Positions 37,634-48,736 of a stretch of 64,000 bases of DNA are shown here, piece after piece. The notes under the pieces were generated by a model, which made no database searches, was not told the origin of the DNA, and saw only the letters and a list, made by a program, of their open reading frames with translations. Source of the DNA: Enoplolaimus lenunculus. Taxonomy: Eukaryota; Nematoda; Enoplea; Enoplida; Thoracostomopsidae. The stretch covers positions 1 through 64,000 of the forward strand of contig JASANG010003208.1 of assembly GCA_030248215.1 (NCBI GenBank), written 5' to 3'. Position 1 is the first letter of the stretch; each line of letters opens with the position of its first letter. A program made the position numbers and the translations under genes.

Positions 37634-40600
37634 CTGAAATGTAGAAGAGCTAATAAATGTGTAGACAGGTTCGTAGCCAACGGGGGGTGAGGGCAGCTCA
37701 GCAAATCTCTGGAAAAATTTTGACTCCCTTAAAACATTTTTACCTTACTTGTAAGTCACCAAAAACCATTTTGTGCCTATGCTGAAAAATTAACCCCTCT
37801 AACAAGGTGAGCTGGCTACGGACATGTGTGTGGAAGATATTATTAACACAATTCAACTTGTACATGCTAGACTAATTGTAAAATATGTGAACCAAGTCGC
37901 TTGATACAAAATATATTTTAATTACTTACTTAGACTCCTAGGGACAACACTATAATTTAACCCCTTCTTGAGCGTTGTTGGTAAACAAACACCTCCCACT
38001 CGAGTCCTTATGGTTCGAATCCTAGCTCAATGCATCGTTCACAATAAAAATTTTTTTTTGCCACCGAAAATATTATATGGTAGGGTTAACACGTGTCAAT
38101 TTTCAAACTTGTCATGCGTTAATCCTACCCTAACGGAAAATTGCGTTAACCCTACCCTAGCACATTTCACTACAGCCCTATCCTAATACGTGTCACAGAG
38201 CATCTTGTTCATGAGCGTTATTGGTAAATAGAGACCTCACACTCGAGTCTTTATGGTTCGAATCTTAGCTTAAAGTTAGGTTTCAGATGAAATAGAAAAT
38301 ATTCATGTGAGAGACGGTTAAACGTTAGTTAATTTAGCATTGAGTAAAACAATACTCTGGGCCCGGCAAGCTCCACCTGTACAATATACTCTGCTCCAAA
38401 TTTGGTTGGTTGCTTTTTTAGCCAATTATACTCTACAAAAAATGGCGAGTCAAATTTGACTCTCTCCGAAATATGCTCTACGGGACTACACAAACCGAGT
38501 CAATTTTGACTCCACCAGAGTCAAATTTGACTCACTTAGTCGCAGGTTTGACTTGGGCGGAGTTGAATTTGACTAAGTTTGTGTAGTACCGTAGGGCCTG
38601 TTTCCGACTGAGTCAATTTGACTCACCATTTTTGCAGTGTATACATTCAAAACGTTTGTATCTTAACACTCAACATAATACACTTAAACTCAACCTACCG
38701 TTAGTAAAACTTTCCTTGTAACAAGAAATATACCACCGAATGTTACACCATGGGGCGCGAACTGGATTCGACGTTCAAACGATTGTATTGAACTGTATGA
38801 CTAAATTAATACACAAATGAAAATGTAAGTCACTGCAAAAAATGCTGAGTCAAATTGACTCCCTCTGAAATAGGTTCTACGGGACTACACAACTGAGTCA
38901 AAATTCGACTCCGCCAGAGTCAAACGTGCGATTTAGCGAGTCAAATTTGATTCTATTGGAGTCGAATTTGACTCAGTTTGTGTAGTCCCGTAGAGCCTGT
39001 TTCGGAGAAAGTCAATTTGACTCACCATTTTTTGCAGTGTATTGTCTTAACAAACACCCGGGCTCATGAAAAATATTATATTCTCTATTAAACACATGAT
39101 ATCTTGATAATGTCAGAAGACTATGACGCTACATAAGTAAGGGTTAAGTAATTGCTTAACTATATTGCCGTTTTTAAAAGCGTGCCTAAATTAAGTAAAT
39201 ACTTATACGTCGTTGCCTAGTTTTAGTATACTACAAATTAACCGGTCCTGCATACTAACTTTGGTGTTACTGAAATTGTAGACTACCGATATTTGGCGTT
39301 TATTTTTGTTGTGCTCGAAAATTTACGTGTTTATACTTAAATTGGTGGCTAAGTAATTACTTAAGTGCTTAGATAAATCTTAAGTACATTCTTAAGTAAG
39401 ATTTCAGAAACCCAGCTAATATGTTGTAGGTTGATACTAATGTTACAACAACTACTAAAATAAGGTAGCGTTTATAATTGCTGAAAAAACCGTTCGTTCT
39501 TTATACAGAGCAACGCCTAGTTTTGTTTCACCACAAATTTTGGATAGGAATAAAACTATATCTTCCGGTTCATATATAATGACTGTCGGTCATTGTTACT
39601 TTAAGGCGTGTAACCGTAGATTAATCGTATTCCTAAGACAAAGCCTAAGCCGGGGGCTAAAAAATTTTCAGGAGGGGAATACAGTGGATTTTAGTCTTGG
39701 TTCAAGTGATTACATTATAGAGATTAGCAATAACACAGGACTTACTTCAAACTTGTCAGCAACATTGGCATCTTTTAGAACTATGTCGCTTAAAACTTCA
39801 CTTATTTTCGAAGCCTAAAATAAAATAAGGTAATTTTGCTAACAATAACAGCCATATACATATGAAGACGATTACTCATCACAATATACCACTGAAATTG
39901 TATAACGACGTTTCACTGGTCGAATTTAAGTGGCCAATGTAAAGAACAGGGACGCAACAGTATTAAAAGCTTATTCCTAAACCTAGGCCTAGGCCTAAGC
40001 CTAAGCCAAAGCCTAGGCTTAAGAACAAGTTTATTCGTAAGCCTAAGTTTAAGCCTAAGCCTAAGCCAAGCAACAAATTAGTCTAAATATTAATAAGCTT
40101 ATTCCATTCTAGTCCTACAAAAAAACGTCCCGCCCCTAATGTTTACATGGGCCATTTATTTTATAAGATTTAGGTTAGAAAACCTAGAATAATTTTAGGC
40201 TCAGTGAAATTTAACTGGAAAGTTTGCAACGAAAATATGTGCAATTATAGAATGAACACAAAATTGGCCTTTTTTTAAATCACGCGTTTTTTACATTGAA
40301 TATCACACGAAGTTTACATTCAAACTTGTACAGACGCCTCTTACAACTGATCAGGATGGACCGTTGTTTGCAAAACCAGCGATTGCTGGAATGTCAATTT
40401 TGGTAAAATTGTCAATACCGGTTCTATTTGTAATTTTTTCCATAATTACCTAAGCACACGCTTAAAAAAGGCTACGGATTTGCTAACCGTGAACCAACTC
40501 TGATCAGTCGTAGTGGACTACATGTATTGAGCGAAGCTCGAACACACTTATAAGCAATTAAGCTAATATACAAATTACTTATTAGCTAACTATTCATTTA

Positions 40601-43600
40601 TCGGCTTTTGAGGTTTGTCAACAATTTATTCAGATTCCTCGCACCCGAATATCCTTCAGTAACCTTAAAAATTAGTGAAATATTGGAAAAGAGGCTTATC
40701 TAATATGCTAATATGCAAATTAGCTATTAGCTAACTATTAAATTATCGGTTTTGAAGGTTTTAGACAATTTATAAAGATTCCTCGTACCCCAAAACCCTT
40801 TATTGCTCAAATTAGACCGCTCGCAATTTTTATAATTAGTGAGATATTTTAAAAGGTCCAATTTAGGCTTAACCAACTATGCAAATTTCAGTCTGTGGCT
40901 AATAAACGGCTTATAAGCTTATTAATATCGGTTCAGCGGTTCCTGAGGTTCTTTTTGGACGGACGGACAGACGGACATCCCTTTCGACCGCCGAGCACAA
41001 AATATAAAACGCTACGCAAAACTACAAGCTTCGCTCGGAGTTTCGCTAAACGACTTATAGAATGACGCTTAAGGGTAAACATCACCTAAAACATAAGCTA
41101 AACATACTTGATCGTTAATTGACGACGCGGCAACCGATGTACACACTAAATTCAGCAGAACCACGATTTGAAACGGTACACACACCCAGACAACTTTTGT
41201 ATCGCGGGCGTTCAAAATGACAGATATTTCAAAAATGGCACTAGTAACCAGCAAAGGCATGCCAGTAAACGCGTTGACAAAACAAAAAACACTCAAACAA
41301 CCAGCGATACTGTCGAATGTGTTGCGAATGCTGGATTCAAACGATTTCAGCTCAATTATGTACGCAGCTGTAAATATGCGACTTGGCAACAGACGATCTT
41401 TGGCGATATCGTGCAGTCTAAAATATGCAGAAGACATTACTTAAATTAAACAAAATTGTGAAATCTGTACAGTAACCAGGCCAAAAATACTTGACAACCA
41501 ATGAGAAGTGCAGAATGAAAGTTTCACGTACACTGTAAATTTCAGTGAGTTGATTTTAACTCAGAATAAGCTTAATCCACTCAGGAGGCTGAGCTCTGAA
41601 TTAGGTCTTTCAGAACTCAGAAATCCGAATTGGATGAACTCATTCTGAGTAAATTAAACAATTCATTTAGAATTAAATCAACTCAGATCGAGTGAACGTT
41701 TACTATTTTCAACTCAGAAATAACCAGAAATAACTAATTAGCCACCTGAGTTGATTAATGAACTCAGCAGAATTTACAACGTAGTCTTTTCATTACTTAA
41801 AATTTATAATAATTGATGGAATATGGGCTTCAATTGGGACCAGAAGCGTCGGCTCGAGCTATTGACATTTATCGCTTTGTACGATGCAACTTAATTTGAT
41901 GGGTCGGCGGTAATATAGCAGCCATGAGTTTGTTTTGCACTTGTAAACAAAGCAATGTCAGTAATATTTTTGTAGTATTTCCAGATTACAATATCCTTTA
42001 AGTTTCAATAATTATATTTAGCTTATACTGATGTGAAATCCATAGTTGAAGCAATGTGCTAGAAAATGTAAAAACAGATTTAAAACGAACATGGAAAAAA
42101 TTCTAAATATCTCATAAAAACGAGTTTAGAACACCTACCTCATCACCGTTTCTTGCTACATACTCGACTCATGTGCCACATAAAGTTTATACTATCAGTG
42201 CTTGCATCGACCGATTTCATCTGTTGTTGCTGTTACCAAGAGTCGATAATTGCTATTTAACAAGAGCGTACAACTGGACACATTCTGTGTAGAAAAGTGT
42301 ACCCGCCACGCGTTATATACTTGCTAGCACTCCACCTTTGGTTAGATGGGAGTACAGCCGGTGCGAACCATGTCACTTTATGTATGTGGCGTCAAACATG
42401 CTTCCCTTATAGTTTAATTTAGGGGCACTCATGTGATAGCGACCGCCCTCTAAACAATACGGGTCAGTGTGCCAAAAATGCAACACCTGGTGGTGCATTG
42501 TGTACCATGTGGAGCCCCAAGAGTTGCACACTCTTGTCATTATCCACTCTTGCTGTTACCCAGAGTGTATAATATAGGAAGAGTGTGACACTATGCATAC
42601 AACACGTATTAGCGTGATGTAGTATCACGCGGACCCTACTTTGTCTAACTCCCCCTTGATTGACGGGGGTGTCTGTACGGCTTTGCATTAAACAAAATTG
42701 CGTATTAGATGAAAAGAGGTCTGCACTAAACATGCAGTTTAGATGTATTTTGCGTAAGTGTGTTAACTTGCAGCTGTAGTTAAGACCCCCCTCAATCAAG
42801 GGTGGGGAGCATCTATTAAGGTCCGCGTAATATCACGCAATATATGTGTATAGATGAGAAGTGTCATACTCTCCATTATACACTCTTGCTGTTACTAACC
42901 TTTTTAAATATATACAATGCAGTTTGCAAAATAAAATGAAATTGGCGCACGTCCAAGCTTGAATCGTTGACAGGTACGGCGTTATACTGATGAAAAAGAG
43001 ATGAACAGGGTAACTGTTTGGTAAAAAATCAAGCACATGTGTCACTATCATTTGATAGGCAACATCTACTCGAAGCTGAAATGCAATAGTTGCGATCTGT
43101 AACAGAAACAATGCCGCTAAGAAGACGACAAATATTCTTGCGTCGCGCTTTAATTGGCTAATTTCATGAGGTCGAATAAGGCATGAAACGTCGAGATTTG
43201 CCAGGCTTGACCTAAAAGAAAACAATGTGGTCTTTTTTACGTCATGGTTTCGAATCTGTACACACAAAAAGTATTTCTGAATTTATTCAGAAACTATTTT
43301 CTGCGGCAAATCTGAAAGATTTCGGATATTTAAGACAATTTAAATAAACTGGAAAACGTTAATTTTCAGACTATTTCAAAACTTTCTTGAAAACTTTTCT
43401 GTTTAACAGAAATACTTTTCAAGTGCACCTTGCTAATCATATTTCATAAATGTAAGAATTTTTTCTTAAATATCAGAAATATTATTTTGAGTGTAAATAT
43501 TGGTTTAATTTTGTATATTTTCTCGAGTCCATGTCAGGAGCGGGCCGACAGTTTTTCCGTAGGACTGTGCAATAAAGTAAGATAAAGTTTTACACTATTG

Positions 43601-44932
43601 ATTGCTTAAGCTTAGGCTTTAGGTATAAGCTTATTTTTACGTTTAGGCTAAGGCTTAGAAATATGCGTATACTACTTCACTGTAAATTCCAATCAGCTGA
43701 TTATCAATTCAGCTGGCGAGTTGGTTATTTCTGAATTAATATCAGTAAACATTAACTCACTCTCAGTTCAGTTAATTCTCACTCTGAGTTGAGTTGTCTC
43801 ATAAGTGAGTTGATTAATTAACTCAGAATGAATTGAACCAACTAAGTTTCTGAGTTCTGATAGTACTAACTCAGACTGAGTGATTCAGCTCATTCTGAGT
43901 TAAAATCAACTCACTGAAATTTACAGTGTACTATTACGACGTTGTTCTATTACATTGGCATTTTTTCGTTTTATAATCACCTGTGGTCACTTTGATCGCT
44001 TCACACTTGAATGTAAAGTAAAATGTACGACATGTGTATAAGATGCGACGGCTAAGAACGAAATACTAAATTGAGTAAACGAAATATAGCATTGAACTCA
44101 ACTTGAAGTGATGTTTTAATGTTTCACGATATGTATGAAAAGTTGGAATTTCCGTTAAAATCACCAAATTGTACTTTTCACGAAACTCGGGTTTCCAATA
44201 TATACATACCAGGGTTCAACTGGAGTACCTGTTCCGGCTGGAATTCCTGTATAAATTCAATTCCTGCTCCTGTTCCTGTTCCTACATTTGAAGATGCAAG
44301 GACCGGAATTTTTCCGGTTTTGTGTCAAATGATTCGTATTCATTTAAATATTCAAAACTTTGTGTCCTTGTTCTATACTTTCGCTTGTATAGCTATGTTT
44401 AATACAGTATCTTGCGAGTTCACATTTTTAACTTTTAAAATAAAACTTACAAACAATGGTCAAACTTTCCAGTGACACCCCAATACGCTGAGCACAAATC
44501 GGACCCAATAACGACCAAACCGTACGACATTGAGCATATCCGAGTTGAAAGTTTAAAATTAAGCGCAGTACCATTGTGAACAAACTGTTCATAAATACTC
44601 GTCGATATTCCGACGACAAAAGTTACTTCAACAACCAGTCGAATTATGAACGCCAACGTTTGAACTGTTAGAAAGCTGATCAGTTTCGGTTGAGTCATTT
44701 TCGGATGTAACAGAAGCATTTTTTTGAAAAACATCACCGGTTTCAATGTGGTCGAGATCAAATTGCGAACGTCGTCGTCGCTTGACGATTCAACTCGATT
44801 GCGATGCTGATGGGTTACATTTTGTGAAGGGTGAACCGCGTGGTGCCGTATCGTGTTGAACTGTTTGCTCATGCTTGTCACACACTCAGTGGGGTCATTT
44901 GTGATTTGTGTTGAATTTAGTATTGCTGACAT
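37541..44932 (-). CDS. Seven-transmembrane gustatory receptor (Gr family), paralogue of 28489-34463; exon 5 does not join in frame
   Basis: Exons on the minus strand: 44451-44932, 42900-43211, 41108-41417, 39746-39814, about 39467-39568, and 37541-37633. Exons 2 and 3 have exactly the lengths of the plus-strand gene's (312 and 310), and the first three introns have the same phases. Shared features: YW....KF at the end of exon 1, FVN and TS.AA in exon 3, and in the last exon TYFTILLQF, the TY-5x-QF signature, preceded by a good acceptor (CTTCTACATTTCAG). Exon 5 is recognised by similarity (SKICGETKLGVALYK), but no AG gives the needed phase after exon 4, and no GT donor lies where expected. So this copy is either a recent pseudogene, uses unseen splice sites, or suffers from sequence errors. 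About 455 aa if whole. Confidence 0.75.
37666..37826 (+). mobile_element. hAT-like MITE
   Basis: CAGGTTCGTAGCCA and TGGCTACGGACATG ends with an 8-bp duplication differing at one base (TGTGTAGA / TGTGTGGA). It lies 33 bp upstream of the last receptor exon's acceptor, in intron 5 of the minus-strand gene. Confidence 0.75.
37966..38060 (+). mobile_element. tRNA-derived SINE fragment
   Basis: Head matching 38205-38330: GAGCGTTGTTGGTAAAC, CACTCGAGTCCTTATG and the B-box-like GGTTCGAATCCTAGC. The tail is not shared. Confidence 0.55.
38205..38330 (+). mobile_element. tRNA-derived SINE
   Basis: Same head as 37966-38060, with GGTTCGAATCTTAGC, followed by the tail ATGAAATAGAAAATATTCAT and GTGAGAG seen in the SINE at 32536-32660. 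Confidence 0.6.
38429..38641. mobile_element. Foldback element of the GAGTCAAATTTGACTC family
   Basis: Near-palindromic: an ACAAAAAATGGCGAGTCAAA end faces TGACTCACCATTTTTGCAGT, with inner arms CTACGGGACTACACAA and TTGTGTAGTACCGTAG. Contains several GAGTCAAATTTGACTC words. Confidence 0.75.
38831..39040. mobile_element. Foldback element of the GAGTCAAATTTGACTC family, second copy
   Basis: Ends CACTGCAAAAAATG and CATTTTTTGCAGTG; same inner arms as 38429-38641, about 190 bp away. A partial third copy lies at 62490-62577. Confidence 0.75.
39588..39660 (+). mobile_element. Half copy of a family B TTAGGC-core MITE beside receptor exon 5
   Basis: TCATTGTTACTTTAAGGCG, then GATTAATCGTATTCCTAAG. It lies directly against the upstream side of exon 5 of the minus-strand receptor, so it may have damaged that exon's acceptor. 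Confidence 0.6.
39932..40153 (+). mobile_element. TTAGGC-core MITE, family A
   Basis: Ends GGCCAATGTAAAGAACAGGG and CCCCTAATGTTTACATGGGCC-like. The core is CCTAAGCC words with AAGTTTATTCG spacers; a TCTAGTCCTACAAAAAAACG phrase precedes the right end. In intron 3 of the minus-strand receptor. Confidence 0.8.
40480..41050. repeat. Internally duplicated repeat in receptor intron 3
   Basis: Two diverged copies, about 125 bp apart, of a block with TTAGCTAACTATT, TTATCGG, TTTTGA and AGATTCCTCG. The right part has GGACGGACGGACAGACGGAC and GCTTCGCTCGGAGTTTCGC, a CTTCGCTC-type end echoing AGCGAAGCTCG at 40538. A DNA-type repeat of unknown class. Confidence 0.5.
41531..41782. mobile_element. MITE of the CACTGTAAATT family
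   Basis: Left end CACTGTAAATTTCAGTGAGT, right end a decayed inverse. Rich in ACTCAGA/TCTGAGT words that let most of it fold back. Related copies: 43678-43929, 46178-46429, 59236-59410. Confidence 0.75.
42236..42550 (+). mobile_element. MITE with CAAGAG...CTCTTG termini, beside the exon 2 donor of the minus-strand receptor
   Basis: Homologous to 7886-8192. CAAGAGTCGATAAT faces ATTATCCACTCTTG, and CTGTTAC flanks both sides. A related element follows directly (42557-42892). Confidence 0.75.
42557..42892 (+). mobile_element. Second CAAGAG-type MITE abutting the first
   Basis: Ends AGAGTGTATAATATAGG and CATTATACACTCTTG. It is bounded by the same 7-mer CTGTTAC as its neighbour, so the 7-mer occurs three times in a row around two elements. 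The third copy is 5 bp from the receptor exon 2 donor. Confidence 0.7.
43528..43960 (-). mobile_element. TTAGGC-core MITE (family A) split by a CACTGTAAATT MITE
   Basis: The left part has the shared GACAGTTTTTCCGTAGGAC and CTTAGGCTTTAGG text. It is interrupted at TATACTACTT and resumes at 43930 with CTATTACGACGTTG and the closing CTATTACATTGGC. A nested insertion; in intron 1 of the minus-strand receptor. Confidence 0.65.
43678..43929. mobile_element. CACTGTAAATT MITE nested in a TTAGGC-core MITE
   Basis: Ends CACTGTAAATTCCAATCAG and CTGAAATTTACAGTGTA; the best-preserved copy of its family here, so relatively young. Confidence 0.8.
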
Positions 44933-45163
44933 TGTTTACTTTTCGGTACGAGCGTTTTCAAATCAAAACGAGTGGTTTTCGAGAAAAACTGTAATTTCCA
45001 AATTCGCTACTATAACAAGACGGATCTATCCATTAAAAAGCGTATTTGATTTTAAATTTCATATAAATTTGTTGGACTAAATTTGAGAATTATACATTTC
45101 GTAATTAAATAACTACAAAAATTATTGACCAAAGACGCAAATAACTGTAAGTTAAGCAGCATT

Positions 45164-45439
45164 AAGCCCTATTCACACGTTTACGTTTTTGCTGCGAGAA
45201 CTTGCATCTGCAACTTGCACTTGCAAATTGTGTCCAAAAAACCCGTTCGAAACACTTACAGCTGCAAATAATTCATTAAAAGTCATGCCTAGGCATTTAG
45301 TTCACATGTGTGAATAACCATGCAAGTTTGACGAATTTATTGCACTCGATTTGTCATTGGCTGAAACAAATGCAAGTTCTGTGTGCAATTTGCAGCTGCA
45401 AGTTCTCGCAGCAATAATTTGCCCGTGTGAATATGGCTT
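45164..45439. mobile_element. MITE with AAGCCCTATTCACACG termini
   Basis: Left AAGCCCTATTCACACG, right CGTGTGAATATGGCTT; inner arms GCTGCGAGAACTTGCA and TGCAAGTTCTCGCAGC. A TTA flanks or ends both sides. Confidence 0.8.
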
Positions 45440-46177
45440 TAGGATAAGCAAAAAACAATATCTAATTAATATTTAGAATGGAAGTGATATGCCCCAAATC
45501 CCGGACACTTTCATTAATTATACACTTAGACCGTTTTGAAAAAAATATGTTGTTGCAATACAACAGCCTATTGCCGCATAAACAGTTTATCGTGGTTGTT
45601 AATTGTGATTCCATATATGTACGGTACAATTTGAAAGTACAGGGGTATACCGAGTGGAGGACCGAGGCTGCCTGCCCCCCTCCCAATCGGAATCAGGTCG
45701 TATGCATAATTCACATTAGCTACAAAAAAATTACGTCTAGCTTCTCATTCGCTTCATTCGCGAAGTTAAGTATTTTATTTAATTTTCGAAAAAATTTGCC
45801 TGTGGCGCAGTTCAAAGAAGATTTATATGATCAAATTTGACAACCTATAAATCGGCTCAAAAATAACGTTTCTGTTTTAACTCCAAAACCAAAATACGCC
45901 CATACAAAGACCCTAAATTGAAGTTTTGGAAGGAAATAGTGCGTAGTTATGCGCACGCTTCGCTTGCGATATTTTCTTCAAATCGTGTTCACGCAACGAA
46001 CAATACGGTCTGACACAACTAACCAGCCGGCCAAAAACTTATGGGGCCAAAAAACGACTCAAAATTTGGCGTCGCAGCCGAGTTCGAAAGTGTGACCCAT
46101 CTCATATATCCTGTCAGGAAAACTAAATGCGTCACTGTTTAAGGGCTGTAAGTTTGCTCTTTTGAGTGGAAACCCAA

Positions 46178-46429
46178 CACTGTAAATTCTAATGAGTTGA
46201 TAAATCAATTCAGCTAGGGAGTTGAATATTTCTGAATTAATATCGGTAAACATTAACTCACTGTGAGTTGAGTTGATTCTCACTCTGAGTTGAGTTGGCT
46301 CTAGGTGAGTTGGTTAATTAACTCAAAATGAAGTGAATCAACTCAAAATTCTGAGTTCTGATAGTCCTAACTCAGACTGAGTGATTCAACTCATTCTGAA
46401 TTAAAATCAACTCACTGAAATTTACAGTG
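46178..46429. mobile_element. CACTGTAAATT-family MITE
   Basis: Near-identical in layout to 43678-43929, with ends CACTGTAAATTCTAATGAG and CTGAAATTTACAGTG. Confidence 0.8.
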
Positions 46430-46646
46430 AAGGCACGAACCGAGCAAGATGAGCCCTCCATAATCCTGATTTTTCGAAACGCCACTGTAAAAGGAAGAAA
46501 AATAATCTGTAATTTAAACTGATCTTCACTTTTATGACGACAACATCTGAACACAGTCGTAAACAGAGCAAACTCCATTAACAAACGCCTGCCTTAAACA
46601 TATGTAATTAACGAAGGTATAATTGTATTTCTGCGATTGACAAAAT

Positions 46647-46802
46647 GGCCAACGTTACTTTAAGGGGCGTAGCAGTGGGATTAAACGTATTCCTAGGCCT
46701 AAGTTTAGCCTATAGCCTAAGCAAAAAATGTAATCTAGAATCTAAACCTACTCGTTTATCGACCCACCAGAAACCGAGACGCCTCCAAAAGTAACATCGG
46801 CC
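46647..46802 (+). mobile_element. TTAGGC-core MITE, family B, short copy
   Basis: GGCCAATGTTACTTTAAGGG at the left, AGTAACATCGGCC at the right, with GATTAAACGTATTCC and TAATCTAGAATCTAAACC inside. Only a few hexamers remain. Confidence 0.75.
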
Positions 46803-47134
46803 GAAGAAATGGACAAAACTTTAATAAATTTTTGTAAAACGTTTTATCAATGTGAAAACAAATATTAAACAAACGGAGTTTACCAAGCGGAGTCAAAACA
46901 AACGCGTTCAAATCACAGAAAATGGCCGAGAAATTTATTTTAACGTAAAATATTCATTTTAGTAATTTGAAACGCTTAAGCTTTTACAAGTTTTGTTTGC
47001 TTTAGGTTGCAGCTTAATATTAACCATCGATATAAAAACATAGAAAATTCTCGGCTGCCGAAATTAAGTATTACCGTCGGTATAACATTTCCACCTGTTT
47101 CGTTAACGGTTGTTTATTCTGCCATAATTCAAAC

Positions 47135-47313
47135 GGCCAATGTTACTTTTAGGGGCGTAACAGCAGATTAAGCGTATTTCAAAGCCTAAACCTATGCGTT
47201 GTAAAAGTGTGTTCCTATTCCTAAACGTAAACAAAACAATGTAATCTAGAATCTATCCCTACACTTTTACAGAACCACCAGAAACCTGGACGCCCTGAAA
47301 AGTAACATGGGCC
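47135..47313 (+). mobile_element. TTAGGC-core MITE, family B
   Basis: GGCCAATGTTACTTTTAGGG to AAAAGTAACATGGGCC. It has the family's CCAGAAACCTGGACG phrase and reduced hexamer content. Confidence 0.75.
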
Positions 47314-47742
47314 ATTGAAATAGTGGAATATTAATGGTGTGCCAGCCCAATTGACAAATAGCATTTAAAATATAAAAAGGTATTTGTATTTTGAGATAAA
47401 AACCCGTTTAAATTAATGTTAAAATATTGTTTTAACAAACGTTAAAACGCATTTGCTTTAATGGCGATTTAAAGCAAATAGCGATCAAGTTTCGCGTTCC
47501 TCAAGTTTACACAAAAAGCGTTTTGTAAAGATGCTGTTTGAAACATAGAAAAGTCTTCAAAAAATGTGTTTTATGTTTGACCGTATGAGGGCTCATGAGC
47601 AGCTGAACGTCAATTGAAAACTGAATTCAGCTATGGAGAATTTAACACTGTAAGATTAAAACATATTTTGTAATGTTATTGCTAAAAGGATCGTGTATAA
47701 CTTTTGATTAAGCTTTCTTGAAGCTAAACACGTATATGATAC

Positions 47743-48168
47743 TACTGTAGTGACCCGAAAAAGATGGGGGTAATAAGAGGGGCGCCCGCATTTTATGTCC
47801 CAATCAATAGGAGTCTATATCCCTAATCAGAGTCCGTATAAGCGGATGAGTCCCTAAGCCCTAATTAGAGTCCATAAATGTCAATTATTCCTAATTGAAG
47901 TGCATATATGACTCCAGGACAAAATAAAGCATACTTTAGTTTGGAAGTACATTCCGAAGTATAACATCGGATTATCGTTCAAGCTTTTGACACAAGGTAA
48001 ATAAACGTTTAATGCAACAGATAGTTGCAATACCGAATATTTATTAGTAACGAAAGGCGGCGGAGTGTGGGTTAAAAATAAATAACAGTCTGTAACCGAC
48101 TAACAGGGGGGTACCCTCTGGAAAGGTCAAATAAATATCAGCCCCCTCTTATTCGGGTCACTACAGTA
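47743..48168 (+). mobile_element. GTAGTGACCCGAA-family MITE, full-length
   Basis: Terminal repeats TACTGTAGTGACCCGAA and TTCGGGTCACTACAGTA; 426 bp, no coding capacity. Reference copy for 26587-27044 and 31331-31604. Confidence 0.85.
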
Positions 48169-48736
48169 TTTGTTCAAAGAAATGTTTTTGCTGACATCTA
48201 TATTCACATCAACATCTACACCAGATTCTAATTTGTAACTCTAATGGGTACAATCGAATGTGTGCCTCACTCTCCTGCTCTTGAAAAAAAGACTTTTGGC
48301 CGACCGGAGTCTATACCGGGTGTCCCGGCTATTTCTGCAGTAGGTTTATTTTTGTATTGTTATAAAAAGTATCTCCTTCAGTAAAATTTTTCTGATGTAT
48401 AGGTCATTTTAAATCAATTATAATTGCCAACAATTGTCAAAAAAACAAGCTTAAAATTTGCTTTACAACTTCACAAATAAAATAAGTAAGTATATATATT
48501 CAACATAGTTTTTGCTATTTAATTTGGCCCGGTTCCAACTCCTGTAAATGTTGTTAACCTCCGGCATTATATACTTACCTTTAACGATACCTCTAAGTTT
48601 AACAACAATTAAATCGGTTTCCGACGAAAATAAAAATGTAAGCCAAAGAATATTCATTTACTAAATAAAATACACTTCTGTGAGGTTCAAAATTTTACTT
48701 TAAAGCTTCATTATATTCTTAATCTGACGAGTTAGT

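Noticed and set aside
40341-40446. Plus-strand segment after an AG that reads as a helix and stop (LVKLSIPVLFVIFS)
   Set aside because: It lies within an intron of the opposite-strand receptor, has a weak acceptor and no link to a plus-strand gene.
45478-45840. 120-codon plus-strand frame with an opposing frame on the minus strand
   Set aside because: No recognisable domain, no splice partners and the translation looks like random AT-rich sequence.
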